Below are positions 45,950-58,639 of a stretch of 64,000 nucleotides of DNA, piece after piece. Each line of letters opens with the position of its first letter. Position 1 is the stretch's first letter. The notes beneath the pieces were generated by a model. It ran no database searches. It was not told the DNA's origin and saw only the letters and a list, made by a program, of their open reading frames with translations. The stretch comes from Watersipora subatra (Eukaryota > Bryozoa > Gymnolaemata > Cheilostomatida > Watersiporidae): contig NC_088708.1 in assembly GCF_963576615.1 (NCBI RefSeq), forward strand, positions 51,695,196-51,759,195. The letters run 5' to 3'. A program made the position numbers and the translations under genes.

Positions 45950-48900
45950 GCCCCACTTCTACCTACACATATTCCATCTCTTGTATACTTCTACCTACAC
46001 ATATTCCATCTCTTGCATACTTCTACCTACACATATTCCATTTCTTGTATACTTCTAACTATACATATACCATCTCTTGTATACTTCTACCTACACATAT
46101 TCCATCTCTTGTATACTTCTACCTACATATATTCCATCTCTTGTAAACTTCTACCTACACATATTCCATCTCTTGTATACTTCTACCTACACATATTCCA
46201 TCTCTTGTATATTACTACCTACACATATTCCATCTCTTGCATACTTCTACCTACACATACTCCATCTCTTGTAAACTTCTACCTACACATATTCCATCCC
46301 TTGTATACTTCTACCTACACATATTTCATCTCTTGTAAACTTCTACCTACACATATTCCATCTCTTGTATACTTCTACCTACACATATTCTATCTCTTGT
46401 ATATTTCTACCTACACCTATTCCATCGCTTGTATTCTTCTACCTACACATATTCCATCTCTTGTACACTTCTACCTACACATATACCATCTCTTGTATAT
46501 TACTACCTACACATATTCCATCCCTTGTATACTTCTACCTACACATATTCCATCTCTTGTACACTTCTACCTACACATATTCCATCTCTTGCACACTTTT
46601 GCCTACACATATTCCATCTCTTGTATACTTCTACCTACACATATTCCATCTCTTGCATACTTCTACCTACACATACTCCATCTCTTGTAAACTTCTACCT
46701 ACACATATTCCATCTCTTGTAAACTTCTACCTACACATATTCCATCTCTTGTATACTTCTACCTACACATATTCCATCTCTGGTATACTTCTACTTACAC
46801 ATATTCCATCTCTTGCATACTTCTACCTACACATATTCCATCTCTTGTATACTTCTACCTACACATATTCCATCTCTTGTATACTTCTACCTACACATAT
46901 TCCATCTCTTGTATACTTCTACCTACACATATTCCATCTCTTGTATATTACTACCTACACATATTCCATCTCTTGCATACTTCTACCTACACATACTCCA
47001 TCTCTTGTAAACTTCTACCTACACATATTCCATCCCTTGTATACTTCTACCTACACATATTTCATCTCTTGTAAACTTCTACCTACACATATTCCATCTC
47101 TTGTATACTTCTACCTACACATATTCCATCTCTTGTATACTTCTACCTACACATACTCCATCTCTTGTAAACTTCTACCTACACATATTCCATCTCTTGT
47201 AAACTTCTACCTACACATATTCCATCTCTTGTATATTACTACCTACACATATTCCATCACTTGTATACTTCTACCTACACATATTCCATCTCTTGTACAC
47301 TTCTACCTACACATATTCCATCTCTTGCATACTTCTACCTACACATATTCCATTTCTTGTATGCTTCTACCTACACATATTCCATCTCTTGTACACTTCT
47401 ACCTACACATATACCATCTCTTGTATATTACTACCTACACATATTCCATCTCTTGTATACTTCTACCTACACATACTCCATCTCTTGTAAACTTCTACCT
47501 ACACATATTCCATCTCTTGTAAACTTCTACCTACACATATTCCATCTCTTGTATATTACTACCTACACATATTCCATCACTTGTATACTTCTACCTACAC
47601 ATATTCCATCTCTTGTACACTTCTACCTACACATATTCCATCTCTTGCATACTTCTACCTACACATATTCCATTTCTTGTATGCTTCTACCTACACATAT
47701 TCCATCTCTTGTACACTTCTACCTACACATATACCATCTCTTGTATATTACTACCTACACATATTCCATCCCTTGTATACTTCTACCTACACATATTCCA
47801 TCTCTTGTACACTTCTACCTACACATATACCATCTTTTGTATATTACTACCTACACATATTCCATCTCTTGAACACTTCTACCTACACATATTACATCTC
47901 TTGTATACTTCTACCTACACATATTCCATCTCTTGTATACTTCTACCTACACATATTCCATCTCTTGTATACTTCTACCTACATATATTCCATCTCTTGT
48001 AAACTTCTACCTACACATATTCCATCTCTTGTATACTTCTACCTACACATATTCCATCTCTTGTATACTTCTACCTACATATATTCCATCTCTTGTAAAC
48101 TTCTACCTACACATATTCCATCTCTTGTATACTTCTACCTACACATATTCCGTTTCTTGTATGCTTCTACCTACACATATTCCATCTCTTGTATACTTCT
48201 ACCTACACATATTCCATCTCTTGTACACTTCTACCTACACATATACCATCTCTTGTATATTACTACCTACACATATTCCATCCCTTGTATACTTCTACCT
48301 ACACATATTCCATCTCTTGTACACTTCTACCTACACATATTCCATCTCTTGTATACTTCTACCTACACATATTCCATCTCTTGCATACTTCTACCTACAC
48401 ATACTCCATCTCTTGTAAACTTCTACCTACACATATTCCATCTCTTGTAAACTTCTACCTACACATATTCCATCTCTTGTATACTTCTACCTACACATAT
48501 TCCATCTCTGGTATACTTCTACTTACACATATTCCATCTCTTGCATACTTCTACCTACACATATTCCATCTCTTGTATACTTCTACCTACACATATTCCA
48601 TCTCTTGTATACTTCTACCTACACATATTCCATCTCTTGTATACTTCTACCTACACATATTCCATCTCTTGTATATTACTACCTACACATATTCCATCTC
48701 TTGCATACTTCTACCTACACATACTCCATCTCTTGTAAACTTCTACCTACACATATTCCATCCCTTGTATACTTCTACCTACACATATTTCATCTCTTGT
48801 AAACTTCTACCTACACATATTCCATCTCTTGTATACTTCTACCTACACATATTCTATCTCTTGTATATTTCTACCTACACCTATTCCATCGCTTGTATTC

Positions 48901-49860
48901 TTCTACCTACACATATTCCATCTCTTGTACACTTCTACCTACACATATACCATCTCTTGTATATTACTACCTACACATATTCCATCCCTTGTATACTTCT
49001 ACCTACACATATTCCATCTCTTGTACACTTCTACCTACACATATTCCATCTCTTGCACACTTTTGCCTACACATATTCCATCTCTTGTATACTTCTACCT
49101 ACACATATTCCATCTCTTGCATACTTCTACCTACACATACTCCATCTCTTGTAAACTTCTACCTACACATATTCCATCTCTTGTAAACTTCTACCTACAC
49201 ATATTCCATCTCTTGTATACTTCTACCTACACATATTCCATCTCTGGTATACTTCTACTTACACATATTCCATCTCTTGCATACTTCTACCTACACATAT
49301 TCCATCTCTTGTATACTTCTACCTACACATATTCCATCTCTTGTATACTTCTACCTACACATATTCCATCTCTTGTATACTTCTACCTACACATATTCCA
49401 TCTCTTGTATATTACTACCTACACATATTCCATCTCTTGCATACTTCTACCTACACATACTCCATCTCTTGTAAACTTCTACCTACACATATTCCATCCC
49501 TTGTATACTTCTACCTACACATATTTCATCTCTTGTAAACTTCTACCTACACATATTCCATCTTTTGTATACTTCTACCTACACATATTCTATCTCTTGT
49601 ATATTTCTACCTACACCTATTCCATCGCTTGTATTCTTCTACCTACACATATTCCATCTCTTGTACACTTCTACCTACACATATACCATCTCTTGTATAT
49701 TACTACCTACACATATTCCATCCCTTGTATACTTCTACCTACACATATTCCATCTCTTGTACACTTCTACCTACACATATTCCATCTCTTGCACACTTTT
49801 GCCTACACATATTTCATCTCTTGTATACTTCTACCTACACATATAACATTTCTTGTATCA
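45950..49860. repeat. 32-bp minisatellite, ~122 copies, with higher-order repeats
   Basis: The unit ACTTCTACCTACACATATTC plus CATCTCTTGTAT repeats at 32 bp for about 3.9 kb. Variant units recur in ordered blocks: a 736-bp (23-unit) period links 48541-48802 with 49277-49538 and 48829 with 49565; related blocks lie at 46365-47074; a 320-bp (10-unit) duplication links 47261 and 47581. As 32 is not a multiple of three and the unit has no stop in any plus-strand frame, all three frames stay open (one for 385 codons) with a 32-residue super-repeat. No start, splice or homology evidence supports a gene. Confidence 0.97.
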
Positions 49861-50094
49861 TTATCCCAATCAGCAGGCTGGAAGGATGGCTCATAGGAGT
49901 TTCTGCCTCAGTAGACACGGTTTTATATCTCATATACGTTGGATGCCATTTTAACCACTTTTAAGTTAAATGGCCATTATACCGGCAGCAGGCTTTAATT
50001 TAATGCTTAATGCAAGTACAGTTATTGCAATTAAAGTTAAGTGAACTTTAATTAAGTTAATTTAACATATGGTACATATGTAACATATATGTAC

Positions 50095-50825
50095 CTTGCT
50101 TATAGCGATAGGCTTGGTCCTTGGTACCTTGCTTATGTACCTTGGTATATGGTACCTTGGTATATGGTACCTTGGTATGTACCTTGCTTATAGCGATAGG
50201 CTTGGTCCTTGGTACCTTGCTTATGTACCTTGGTACCTTGGTATATAGTACCTTGGTATGTACCTTGCTTATAGCGATAGGCTTGGTCCTTGGTACCTTG
50301 CTTATGTACCTTGGTATATAGTACCTTGGTATGTACCTTGCTTATAGCGATAGGCTTGGTCCTTGGTACCTTGCTTATGTACCTTGGTATATAGTACCTT
50401 GGTATGTACCTTGCTTATAGCAACAGGCTTGGTCCTTGGTACCTTGCTTATGTACCTTGGTACCTTGGTATATAGTACCTTGGTATGTACCTTGCTTATA
50501 GCGATAGGCTTGGTCCTTGGTACCTTGCTTATGTACCTTGGTATATAGTACCTTGGTATGTACCTTGCTTATAGCGATAGGCTTGGTCCTTGATACCTTG
50601 CTTATGTACCTTGGTATGTACCTTGCTTATAGCGATAGGCTTGGTCCTTGGTACCTTGCTTATGTACCTTGGTACCTTGGTATATGGTACCTTGGTATGT
50701 ACCTTGCTTATAGCGATAGGCTTGGTCCTTGGTACCTTGCTTATGTACCTTGGTACCTTGGTATATGGTACCTTGGTATATGGTACCTTGGTATGTACCT
50801 TGCTTATAGCGATAGGCTTGGTCCC
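50095..50825. repeat. ~73-bp minisatellite, ten copies, KpnI-rich
   Basis: The unit CTTGCTTATAGCGATAGGCT plus TGGTCCTTGGTACC and ATGTACCTTGGTATATAGTA repeats ten times. Within each unit a shorter TACCTTGGTA motif is itself repeated a variable number of times, giving unit lengths from about 55 to 90 bp. Confidence 0.95.
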
Positions 50826-50829
50826 AAAT

Positions 50830-53380
50830 TTCCTCACTATAACACTCTTGGTGGAATTAATAGTTTATTTTTGCAACCAGAACATACATGGAATGACCAG
50901 TGCTGTCTTTATGGTAGAATAGAAATATTCATGGCTGGTATTACTTGATGCACCCAGCCATTAGTATTAGCCAAAGGGGGATTGTTTGAGCCATAGATGT
51001 GACAGCGATGGGAGTGTGAAGTCATTAAGAACGCTTGTTTAACCTTAGTATTTTACTTTTAAACTTTGTGCATGGTTAATTTAGTGATGTTAGACTATAA
51101 ATTATTGGAAAAAATTATGTGATAGAATACCAATAATTATATGTAAATATAACATTCTTTTTAATTTCGCAAATGTGGCATCTTTACAGAGGTACCGTCA
51201 AGCTTTTCCTTGGTCAATGGTTTTATACTTTGAGCGTTTGCCTCATATGACAGACGCTTGAGTCATATGACAGGTGCTTGCTTCATATGACAGATGCTTG
51301 TGTCATATGACAGGTGTTTGTTTTACATGACATGTGTTTGTCTCATATGACTGGTGCTTACCTCATATGACCGGTATTTGCCTCATGAGACAGGTATTTG
51401 CACATTTGCTAATTTATAGTTGACGAAGCCAGACACAGTTATCATGTACCCTAGTCTGCCAAATATCAAAATAAAAACTACCGTAATTTCACAATTGTGA
51501 GGGACACAGCTCAAATATTCACCACAACCCTTACAAGCTGCCTGCATAAAATTAGGGTTTGCACTTAAATGCAAGGAGATTAGAAAACTTCTTTCTATGA
51601 CGCTACTAGATGGGGCTACTGCGATTGGTCGATGGGGTGTTTGAGATTAACAATTATAGGTTTACGCTAGCCAAACTAAATGTTTCATAGATTCAGCCAA
51701 CTTACGGTATATGAAATTGGTTGAACTACGATTTTGTTAGCAAAGCAATTACATTACTAGCTAATCATTCATTGTTAATGTATTAATGATCAGCAGTGTA
51801 TAGCTACAAGTTACCTCACTACTCTAGCTACTCCATACTAACACTCGTTATATGCTTACTATGTTATGTTACAGAGAATTGAATAGTGCATATTGGTGAT
51901 GACTGTCGATTTCAGATTTATGAGTTTACAAATAACAACAAATTGATGTTTGTTTCATTATTAAAATATAAGTGCAGTTGTTTTTTGTCTTCTGATTGAA
52001 CTCGAAAATAACTTTGGACTTGTCTCCCCACTCTGCTACTGGTGTGAGCATTTATTCAAAATATGGCAACTGCCCTTTTTTCAGCAGTCTCATTATGTAA
52101 TACTTAATGTAACGCCAGGTGGGGAATAGCTGAAAAGGGAAATTTCTTTTTTGTTTCGGAACTTTTAGAAAATGTGTGAAGAATTCTAGCTGTTCAGGTA
52201 AAATTTAAACATGTTGCTTTAAAATAACAACCGTATCAGTTTCCAGCTTAGTCTTTATCACTACCTTGGTGACAGCAGAATAGTTGTAATAGGCACAATG
52301 GCTGAAAATCTTGCAGTAGCAGAATACTGAACAGGACAAAATTGTTAGTGGGACAATAAACCGTGGTTCTATAGGAATACACACAGCTCAGTAAATGAGA
52401 CCTTGTAATCTCATCAGTGCGACATGTTGTCTCATGAGCTTTTGACAATAGTACCACCTTTTATTTTTATTTACACAATAGTTCATGCGCTTGAATTAAT
52501 GGAATACAGACAAATAATGACAAAATCTAATAATAATAAATAATAACAATGACAAAAATAATGATGAGAATCTGTTTCACAGATTTTCTCTTTTCTTGGT
52601 TCTTTACGCAGTGAGCGGGCCAAGGAAGTGAAATTAACATGTAACTTCCTCCTGTCAAAACAGAGAAAGGATGGGGCTGGGCAGAAAATTTTGAGTCTTG
52701 CGAACAGAGGAAATATATAGAGGCAGATGACTTCCAGATTCACAATACTTGTTGGGCATTACTAAGTCTAATGGCTGTAAGGTGCCAAACATGCTAGTAT
52801 ATGTGGAATAAGTGTTTGTGAATGCAAAGCTGTCCTTTTTAACAACATAGGGATTAATGACTTGCTCACCAGTGTGTTGAATCAACTGACTATTAAAATA
52901 CTAGTGCAGACAAGTATTTAGGTAAGTTCAGCAAAGTATGTTTAAAAAGAAAACGAATTGTCTACTCTCTTTGCAAGTGAGTTGGGAAAATAAGAAGACA
53001 ATTCCAAATTTCATGCTATGGAGCTAACAATGTGCAGTTGTAAGCTAAATACTTTTTGCCAGTGCAGTCAATGTTGTGCAATAGACATTTACAGTGCCAC
53101 AAAATACGCATCATCCTTTAATTATGTTTGCCAATTCTTGTAGTTTGTTAGAACCAGAAGCTTTTGAACTAGTTTATTTGAAATTAATTTTAGCCGTATG
53201 ACCATCCAAAATAAAATTAGTAGATATAAAATGTTAAATAAAAAACAGAAAAATCGGAAATTGTTAAAAGAAAAGTTTTTAGTTTATGTGTGACCATACA
53301 GTCATTAAATTAAAAAATCTAGTTCAGCTTTTCATTATGAATGGTCAAATGGGTGAGCTTGAGAAGAAACCGATAATGCT
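50830..53380. other. Region without a recognised gene
   Basis: Apart from the 21-bp repeat at 51238-51405, only unique AT-rich sequence with short open frames of no recognisable family. Confidence 0.45.
51238..51405. repeat. ~21-bp tandem repeat, eight or nine copies
   Basis: The unit around CATATGACAGGTGCTTGCCT repeats with substantial divergence, so it is older than the long arrays. Confidence 0.9.
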
Positions 53381-53463
53381 ATATATATAAATATATATAT
53401 ATATATAGAGTAATGTCCCGCTTCTCTAGCATAGTGCTCTATTACTAGAAGTAAGAGCTAAAG

Positions 53464-53608
53464 TATAAAAGAAGTAGGAGATGACTAAAAATGAGTTTTT
53501 GTTACTAATAGTTTCATGTACAGAGTACAATCATCAGACGATTGTACTCTGTACATGAAACTATTAGTAACAAAAACTCATTTTTAGTCATCTCTTACTT
53601 CTTTTATA
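53464..53608. repeat. 69-bp-arm palindrome with hammerhead 3' halves
   Basis: Arms 53464-53532 and 53540-53608 are inverted copies with one mismatch around a 7-bp centre. Read outward on the minus strand from the centre: CTGATGA, TGTAC/GTACA stem II with a UCU loop, GAAA, CT-ATT-AG, TA, which is a hammerhead core without the 5' strand of stem I. On the plus strand the first core box is degraded (CAGACGA). This looks like two PLE repeat ends joined head-to-head at the ribozyme core. Confidence 0.75.
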
Positions 53609-53670
53609 TATATATACATATACATATATATACTAATAAATTATTTAAAAGCAATACTTATCTTTTTTCT

Positions 53671-53711
53671 CAGCTACTGTCAGTTTCATGATATTATCAT
53701 TCATCAGGCTG
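53671..53711 (-). ncRNA. Hammerhead ribozyme in left arm of second PLE
   Basis: Minus strand: CAGC, core CTGATGA, stem II ATGAT/ATCAT, GAAA, CT-GAC-AG, cleavage TA, GCTG closing stem I (4 bp). Core bases all conserved. Confidence 0.82.
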
Positions 53712-53938
53712 TGTTGAAATAAACAAGATGGTGACTAATCTCTTCCTGGCTATTTTTCCCTCCTTTAGTTCTTATTGTTTAATTTCCTCTTCTTCTGATT
53801 GGTTGTTGGTTAGTAGCTACAAAATGAGAGAGAAGATAACTTCTGGAATGACGACAGGTTGAGACTAATTCAGATTTTTTATTAAGTGTTGCTAAGTCAG
53901 GTCTATTAATGATGTAGTATTTTTCTGTCAAACATAGG

Positions 53939-54287
53939 ACTTTGTGAAACTGACTTTAAAACACGATATAGTAACCACAAAACTAGTATCAAAAATAGCA
54001 CCAAGCGAAACGCAACTGAACTAAGCAAACACATTTGGAAACTGAAAGACCAAGACATTGACTACAAACTAGACTGGACTGTACTAAAACAAACAAAATC
54101 ATACAACAACTCCAGCAAAAGGTGCAACCTATGTTTGACAGAAAAATACTACATCATTAATAGACCTGACTTAGCAACACTTAATAAAAAATCTGAATTA
54201 GTCTCAACCTGTCGTCATTCCAGAAGTTATATTCTCTCTCATTTTGTAGCTACTAACCAACAACTAATCAGAAGAAGAGGAAATTAA
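53939..54287 (+). pseudogene. Truncated GIY-YIG endonuclease of a Penelope-like element
   Basis: The frame is open with no start: LCETDFKTRYSNHK (just after the YIG position, with the catalytic Arg), RNATELSKHIWKLKD, RCNLCLTEKYYIINRP (the Glu of the EK pair), ending RRRGN before TAA at 54285-54287. The first half of the nuclease, including GIY-YIG, is cut off where the inverted left arm begins, so it cannot be functional. No stop lies inside. Confidence 0.85.
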
Positions 54288-54354
54288 ACAATAAGAACTA
54301 AAGGAGGGAAAAATAGCCAGGAAGAGATTAGTCACCATCTTGTTTATTTCAACA

Positions 54355-54395
54355 CAGCCTGATGAATGAGAATATCATGAAACTGACAGTAGCTG
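54355..54395 (+). ncRNA. Hammerhead ribozyme in right arm of second PLE
   Basis: Plus strand, sense with the nuclease frame: CAGC, CTGATGA, stem II ATGA/TCAT, GAAA, CT-GAC-AG, TA, GCTG. It differs from the left-arm copy by one base in stem II. Confidence 0.82.
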
Positions 54396-54579
54396 AGAAA
54401 ACAGATAAGTATTGCTTTTAAATAATTTATTAGTATATAGCTGCTCCAATATATTGTTGAGCACTCTAACTTTAGTAATACTAGTTCATAATTCTTAGGA
54501 ATTTATAGTTTATATATATATAATTTATTTCCATATTATTTCCATAACATTTCCATAATTCTTTTCCATAGTTTTTTAT

Positions 54580-54597
54580 ATATATATATATTTTTCC

Positions 54598-54645
<48 letters not shown>
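54580..54645. repeat. (TA)n microsatellite
   Basis: Pure TA over most of 54600-54645. Confidence 0.95.
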
Positions 54646-54648
<3 letters not shown>

Positions 54649-55078
54649 GGATCGCTAAATATATTATGGAAATGTTTACTTTTCCATATCCATAAACATA
54701 AATATTTCCATAATTTTATGGAAATGGATATGGAAACTTTATTTTAGAAATATGGAAATGTTATAGAAATGGAAAAAATATGGAAATGAATTATGGAAAT
54801 GTTATGGAAATGGAAATAATATGGAAATGAATTATGGAAATGTTATGGAAATGGAAAAAAATATGGAAATGAATTATGGAAATGGAAATAATATGGAAAT
54901 AAATTATGGAAATGGAAATAATATGGAAATAAATTATGGAAATGGAAATAATATGGAAATAAATTATGGAAAGGGTATGGAAATGGAAATAATATGGAAA
55001 TGGAAATGAATTATGGAAAATTTATGGAAATGGAAATAATATAGAAATGAATTATGGAAATTGTAACATACACGTAAT
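54646..55078. mobile_element. GGAAATG-rich MITE, copy 1 (hAT-like end)
   Basis: Starts CAGGGATCGCTAAATATATT; the interior is an array of GGAAATGAATTATGGAAATG-type units; the end CACGTAATCCAAG is a mutated form of the intact ...CGTAATCCCTG end of copy 2. CAGGGAT/ATCCCTG ends suggest a hAT-type MITE; no 8-bp target duplication was confirmed. Confidence 0.68.
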
Positions 55079-55109
55079 CCAAGATATAAACAGAGGGGAG
55101 TTATATTGT

Positions 55110-55460
55110 ATAGACTAGGCTACATGAATAGACAATGTTAATACACAAACAGCTAACATCAGTGGTATTACAAAAACTATTAAAGGGGTCTGGAAGAAAC
55201 TAACTCAAATTGTCTCTTGCTCGGCTACATGTATAGACAATGGTTACACACAAACCCAGCTAACATCCGTGGTATTACAGAAACTATTAAAGGGGCCTAC
55301 AAGAAATTAACTCAAATTGTCTCTGGACTTGGCTACATGTACAGACAATGGTAGCACAAAACCCAGCTAACATCAGTGGTATTACAGAAACTATTAAGGG
55401 AGTCTGAAAGAAACTATCTCAAATCGTCTCTGACTTAGTTATAGGCAATGGTAGCATACA
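55110..55460. repeat. ~115-bp tandem repeat, three copies
   Basis: Each copy has GGCTACATG(T)A, AGACAATG, CCAGCTAACATC(A/C)GTGG, TATTACAGAAACTATTAA and AACTCAAATTGTCTC in the same order; moderate divergence. It lies between the two MITE copies. Confidence 0.9.
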
Positions 55461-55612
55461 GCTTTGATGTTGCCTGGACCCTAAATAAAGTATATTAGCA
55501 AGCAAATATCATATTCATATTATGTATACATTAATCACATGTTCGGGAAGAGTTGACGATTGCACACACACACACACTCATTTGACACGCAAGCGCGCAC
55601 ACATACGTACAC

Positions 55613-56083
55613 ACCAGGGATCGCTAAACATATTATGGAAATTTTTACTTTTTCATTTCCATAAACATAAATATTTCCATAATTTTATGGAAATGGAAAT
55701 TTTATTTTAGAAATACGGAAATGTTATGGAAATGGAAATAATATAGAAATGAATTATGGAAATGTTATGGAAATGGAAAAAATATGGAAATGAATTATGG
55801 AAATGTTATGGAAATGGAAATAATATGGAAATAAATTATGGAAATGTTATGGAACTGGAAAAAAAACTATGGAAAAGAATTATGGAAATGTTATGGAAAT
55901 AATATGGAAATAAATTATGGAAATGTTATGGAAATAATATGGAAATAAATTATGGAAATGGAAATAATATGGAAATGAATTATGGAAATGTTATGGAAGT
56001 AATATGGAAATTAATTATGGAAATGGAAATAATATGGAAATGAATTATGGAAATGGAAATTGTGACAAACACGTAATCCCTGA
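55613..56083. mobile_element. GGAAATG-rich MITE, copy 2 (both ends present)
   Basis: CAGGGATCGCTAAACATATT to CACGTAATCCCTG, interior as in copy 1 with a different unit order. Followed directly by (TA)n at 56084-56122. Confidence 0.7.
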
Positions 56084-57299
56084 TATATATATATATATAT
56101 AGCCTATATATATATATATATGTCTTTTACAATTTGTATAATATAAGAACCTTGGAATGTAACAGTTTTCGGAATGGATTACTTACGGTGTGGGAGAGAG
56201 GGGTCTATTGTGCATAAATATGCTTTTAATGGTGGACCACAACACTAAGCACACTGTTTAACAGCTTGTGAACTCTGGAATGGTGCTAAACAAATCCTTC
56301 AAAGCTGTAGTATAAATTTTTACATCATGTCTGGGTTGGTCCCCTCTGCCATTGTAAGACCACATGTGAGTAGTGGAAAGAAGGATACAGCTAAGGTATA
56401 ACTAACTATAGTTCATTTATAAAACATACGTTTTATTTTATATAAATATGATATCTATTTGACTTAGTTAAAAATCACATTTATCGATTCAATAAAGCTG
56501 TACCTTCTTTAAAATTGGAACATTGAGATTCCGGTAATATTGTGCTGTTTTTACATTTCTGTAGAAATTCTTAACATATACGTCGTTTGTCTTTTACCTC
56601 GGCTTGCAAAGCCCTAAGCAGTTGAAGAGAAACACGCTCAAGGGCTGTCATGTCATCTAAAAATAGAAATATAGCGTTATTACTATTGTCTGTATTACAG
56701 AAATAAATTCAACCACAACCATGAAATAATATTTTCAAAATGTTGTCTGTACCTACGTAATGAACTAAAACAATCTGACATCACAGGGCAGAATCAACGC
56801 TCGCCATCTTGTCAGCAACAAAAGCTTTTGGATTGCTTAGCATATCTATATTAACATATCTACAAATACCAAGTTATTATACGAGAGGTTACTAAGAACA
56901 TCCAAGTACTATAAATGAGGTAATTAAGTGGAGCAGCTGATAGTCAAGATTTTTGGCAAGGCAGTAATACTACCTAGTCTTTTATCGACATGCAAATTGT
57001 TTTTTGATGAATAAGTTAAATTATGACTTTCCAGAAACAGCAAAAATGGTGCATTCTTTAATTGTTTGTGAGTTATCAGGATAGCTTGGCGCTTGATGTG
57101 GTGAAGAAGTTGTTTAACTCCAAGCATTTGAAAAGCTAGCATCAATACAGACATAGTTGTCCGATTAGCGCAGATCTACAATCCGCAGTTCCATGATCTA
57201 AAGCGATAATGCATGTTTCCTAAACATAGGAACACGTCTGCTTTGGTTAACGAAAAATTGACTTGGATTGAAGTGTTCCACTTAACATACCGTGTAAGA

Positions 57300-57455
57300 T
57301 TAAGATGCTTTTTTGAGTGTTACTCTAAAATGTGTTACTCAGAGTGTAACTCTAAAGTGTTGCTCAGAGTGTTAATCTCTGAGCAACACGTTAGAGTTAC
57401 ATTGGGGTGAACAACTCAGAGAGTGTTACTTTCTGAGCTGATCACCCAATGTAGG
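57300..57455. repeat. Fold-back segment built on GAGTGTTACTCT motifs
   Basis: AGAGTGTAACTCTAAAGTGT...CAGAG faces CTCTGAGCAACACGTTAGAG, and CATTGGGGTGA faces TCACCCAATG. Several short GAGTGTTACTC repeats create nested hairpins. Confidence 0.75.
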
Positions 57456-58349
57456 AAAAGGAGTGAGTGCTGCCCCCTCTTTAGTTCCTGAGAAAGCCTG
57501 TTGCAATTAGCTTACAATTAAAGATCTCTCTTTGTTAATGGCCTATTTTATTCAACTAAAAATACAACATATTTCATGTTAGTAGCAATGCCATACACCT
57601 AATGGAAAACTTCAGTAAAAGTTTACCATGAATGGCTATTGTTCTTGCAATATCTTTACGATACGTAAATAAAAAGTTTACTAACTCAGCGCAAGCTAGT
57701 CTTACAACTTGACAAATTGTAAATATTTTAGCATACTTCGGCAACATTTGACAGCTTTACTGTTGAACTCCATCAATACATTAAAAGTTTAATCAACTTT
57801 AATGCCAAACAAACTGTTTTGGAAAGAAAAAAATTGTATTACTCAACGAAGATTCAATCATCTAACCATAAATTGAAGATTCTCCCTTTTGATTACTTGA
57901 CTAACACTTGGTATAATTTGAACTATCAAACTAAACACAAACGTTAAAAATCTTAATCAATTTGAGATAATGTCGACAAACTTCCATGTAGCACAAAGGA
58001 GCTAAAGTTAAAATAAAATTAGTTAATAACTGTGTGGTGCATAATGAGTGAGAGAGGTACTACGCTGCAACAATAGTTAACAGTGAATCTCACTGCTGAA
58101 ACAGTCGACATTAAATTAACAACATATGACAGTATCAATTGATTATAAAATAAGATGTCGAAATTGAAACAAATGGGGAGACAAAAGAGTTTTCTGTAGT
58201 CCATTCTCCAACTCATTAAAGTGAAAAAATTTGGACGTGCTGACGAAAGAAACTAAAATAATATACGAAAACAGGGATAGTTTTCATAAATCATCTAATC
58301 CAGCATATTGCTTGCAGGGAAATTGCAATGACAGTGTGCAACATAGCCT

Positions 58350-58620
58350 ACCATAAAACCTCTACTCGAATGCAGCCTGTAATAGAACGCCACTATAGGA
58401 AAAAGGATTAAAAAATACACTGTCACCCTTTAATTGAATTCCACCTCTATTAGACTGCCACTTTGACATTTATTACATTTAATTTTGACTCATCACGTTT
58501 GTCATCCACTTTAGACATTTATTTTTGCAAACCAATAGAAGAAAGTGATCTGTAGAAAAATGTCTACAAAATGGTACTAATAATGACTCAGTTACATCAA
58601 TAAACAATTTTTTGTTGTTG
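58350..58620 (+). mobile_element. Diverged AAAACCTCTA repeat-family end
   Basis: CATAAAACCTCTACTCGAAT, AATAGAACGCCACTA, CCTTTAATTGAATTCCACC and TACTAATAATGACTC match the order of motifs in the copies at 22905 and 40655. More diverged, so older or a subfamily. Confidence 0.6.
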
Positions 58621-58639
58621 CTAAAGTGTTACCATTGTT

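Larger units (their letters stand above)
53627..54439 (+). mobile_element. Second Penelope-like element, 312-bp inverted repeats
   Basis: Arms 53627-53938 and 54128-54439 are each 312 bp and nearly identical (I see about four differences) in inverted orientation, separated by 189 bp. The plus strand of the spacer plus right arm encodes the GIY-YIG region of a PLE. Each arm has a hammerhead ribozyme. Related to, but different in sequence from, the element at 28915-29954. 5'-truncated within the nuclease domain. Confidence 0.9.

Noticed and set aside
46365-47522. 385-codon open frame and many others in 45.9-49.9 kb
   Set aside because: All are translations of the 32-bp minisatellite, open in every plus-strand frame; no start context, splice sites or homology.
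56158-56405. Frame of ~80 codons with one stop
   Set aside because: Composition is suggestive but no family is recognised and no splice sites are clear.
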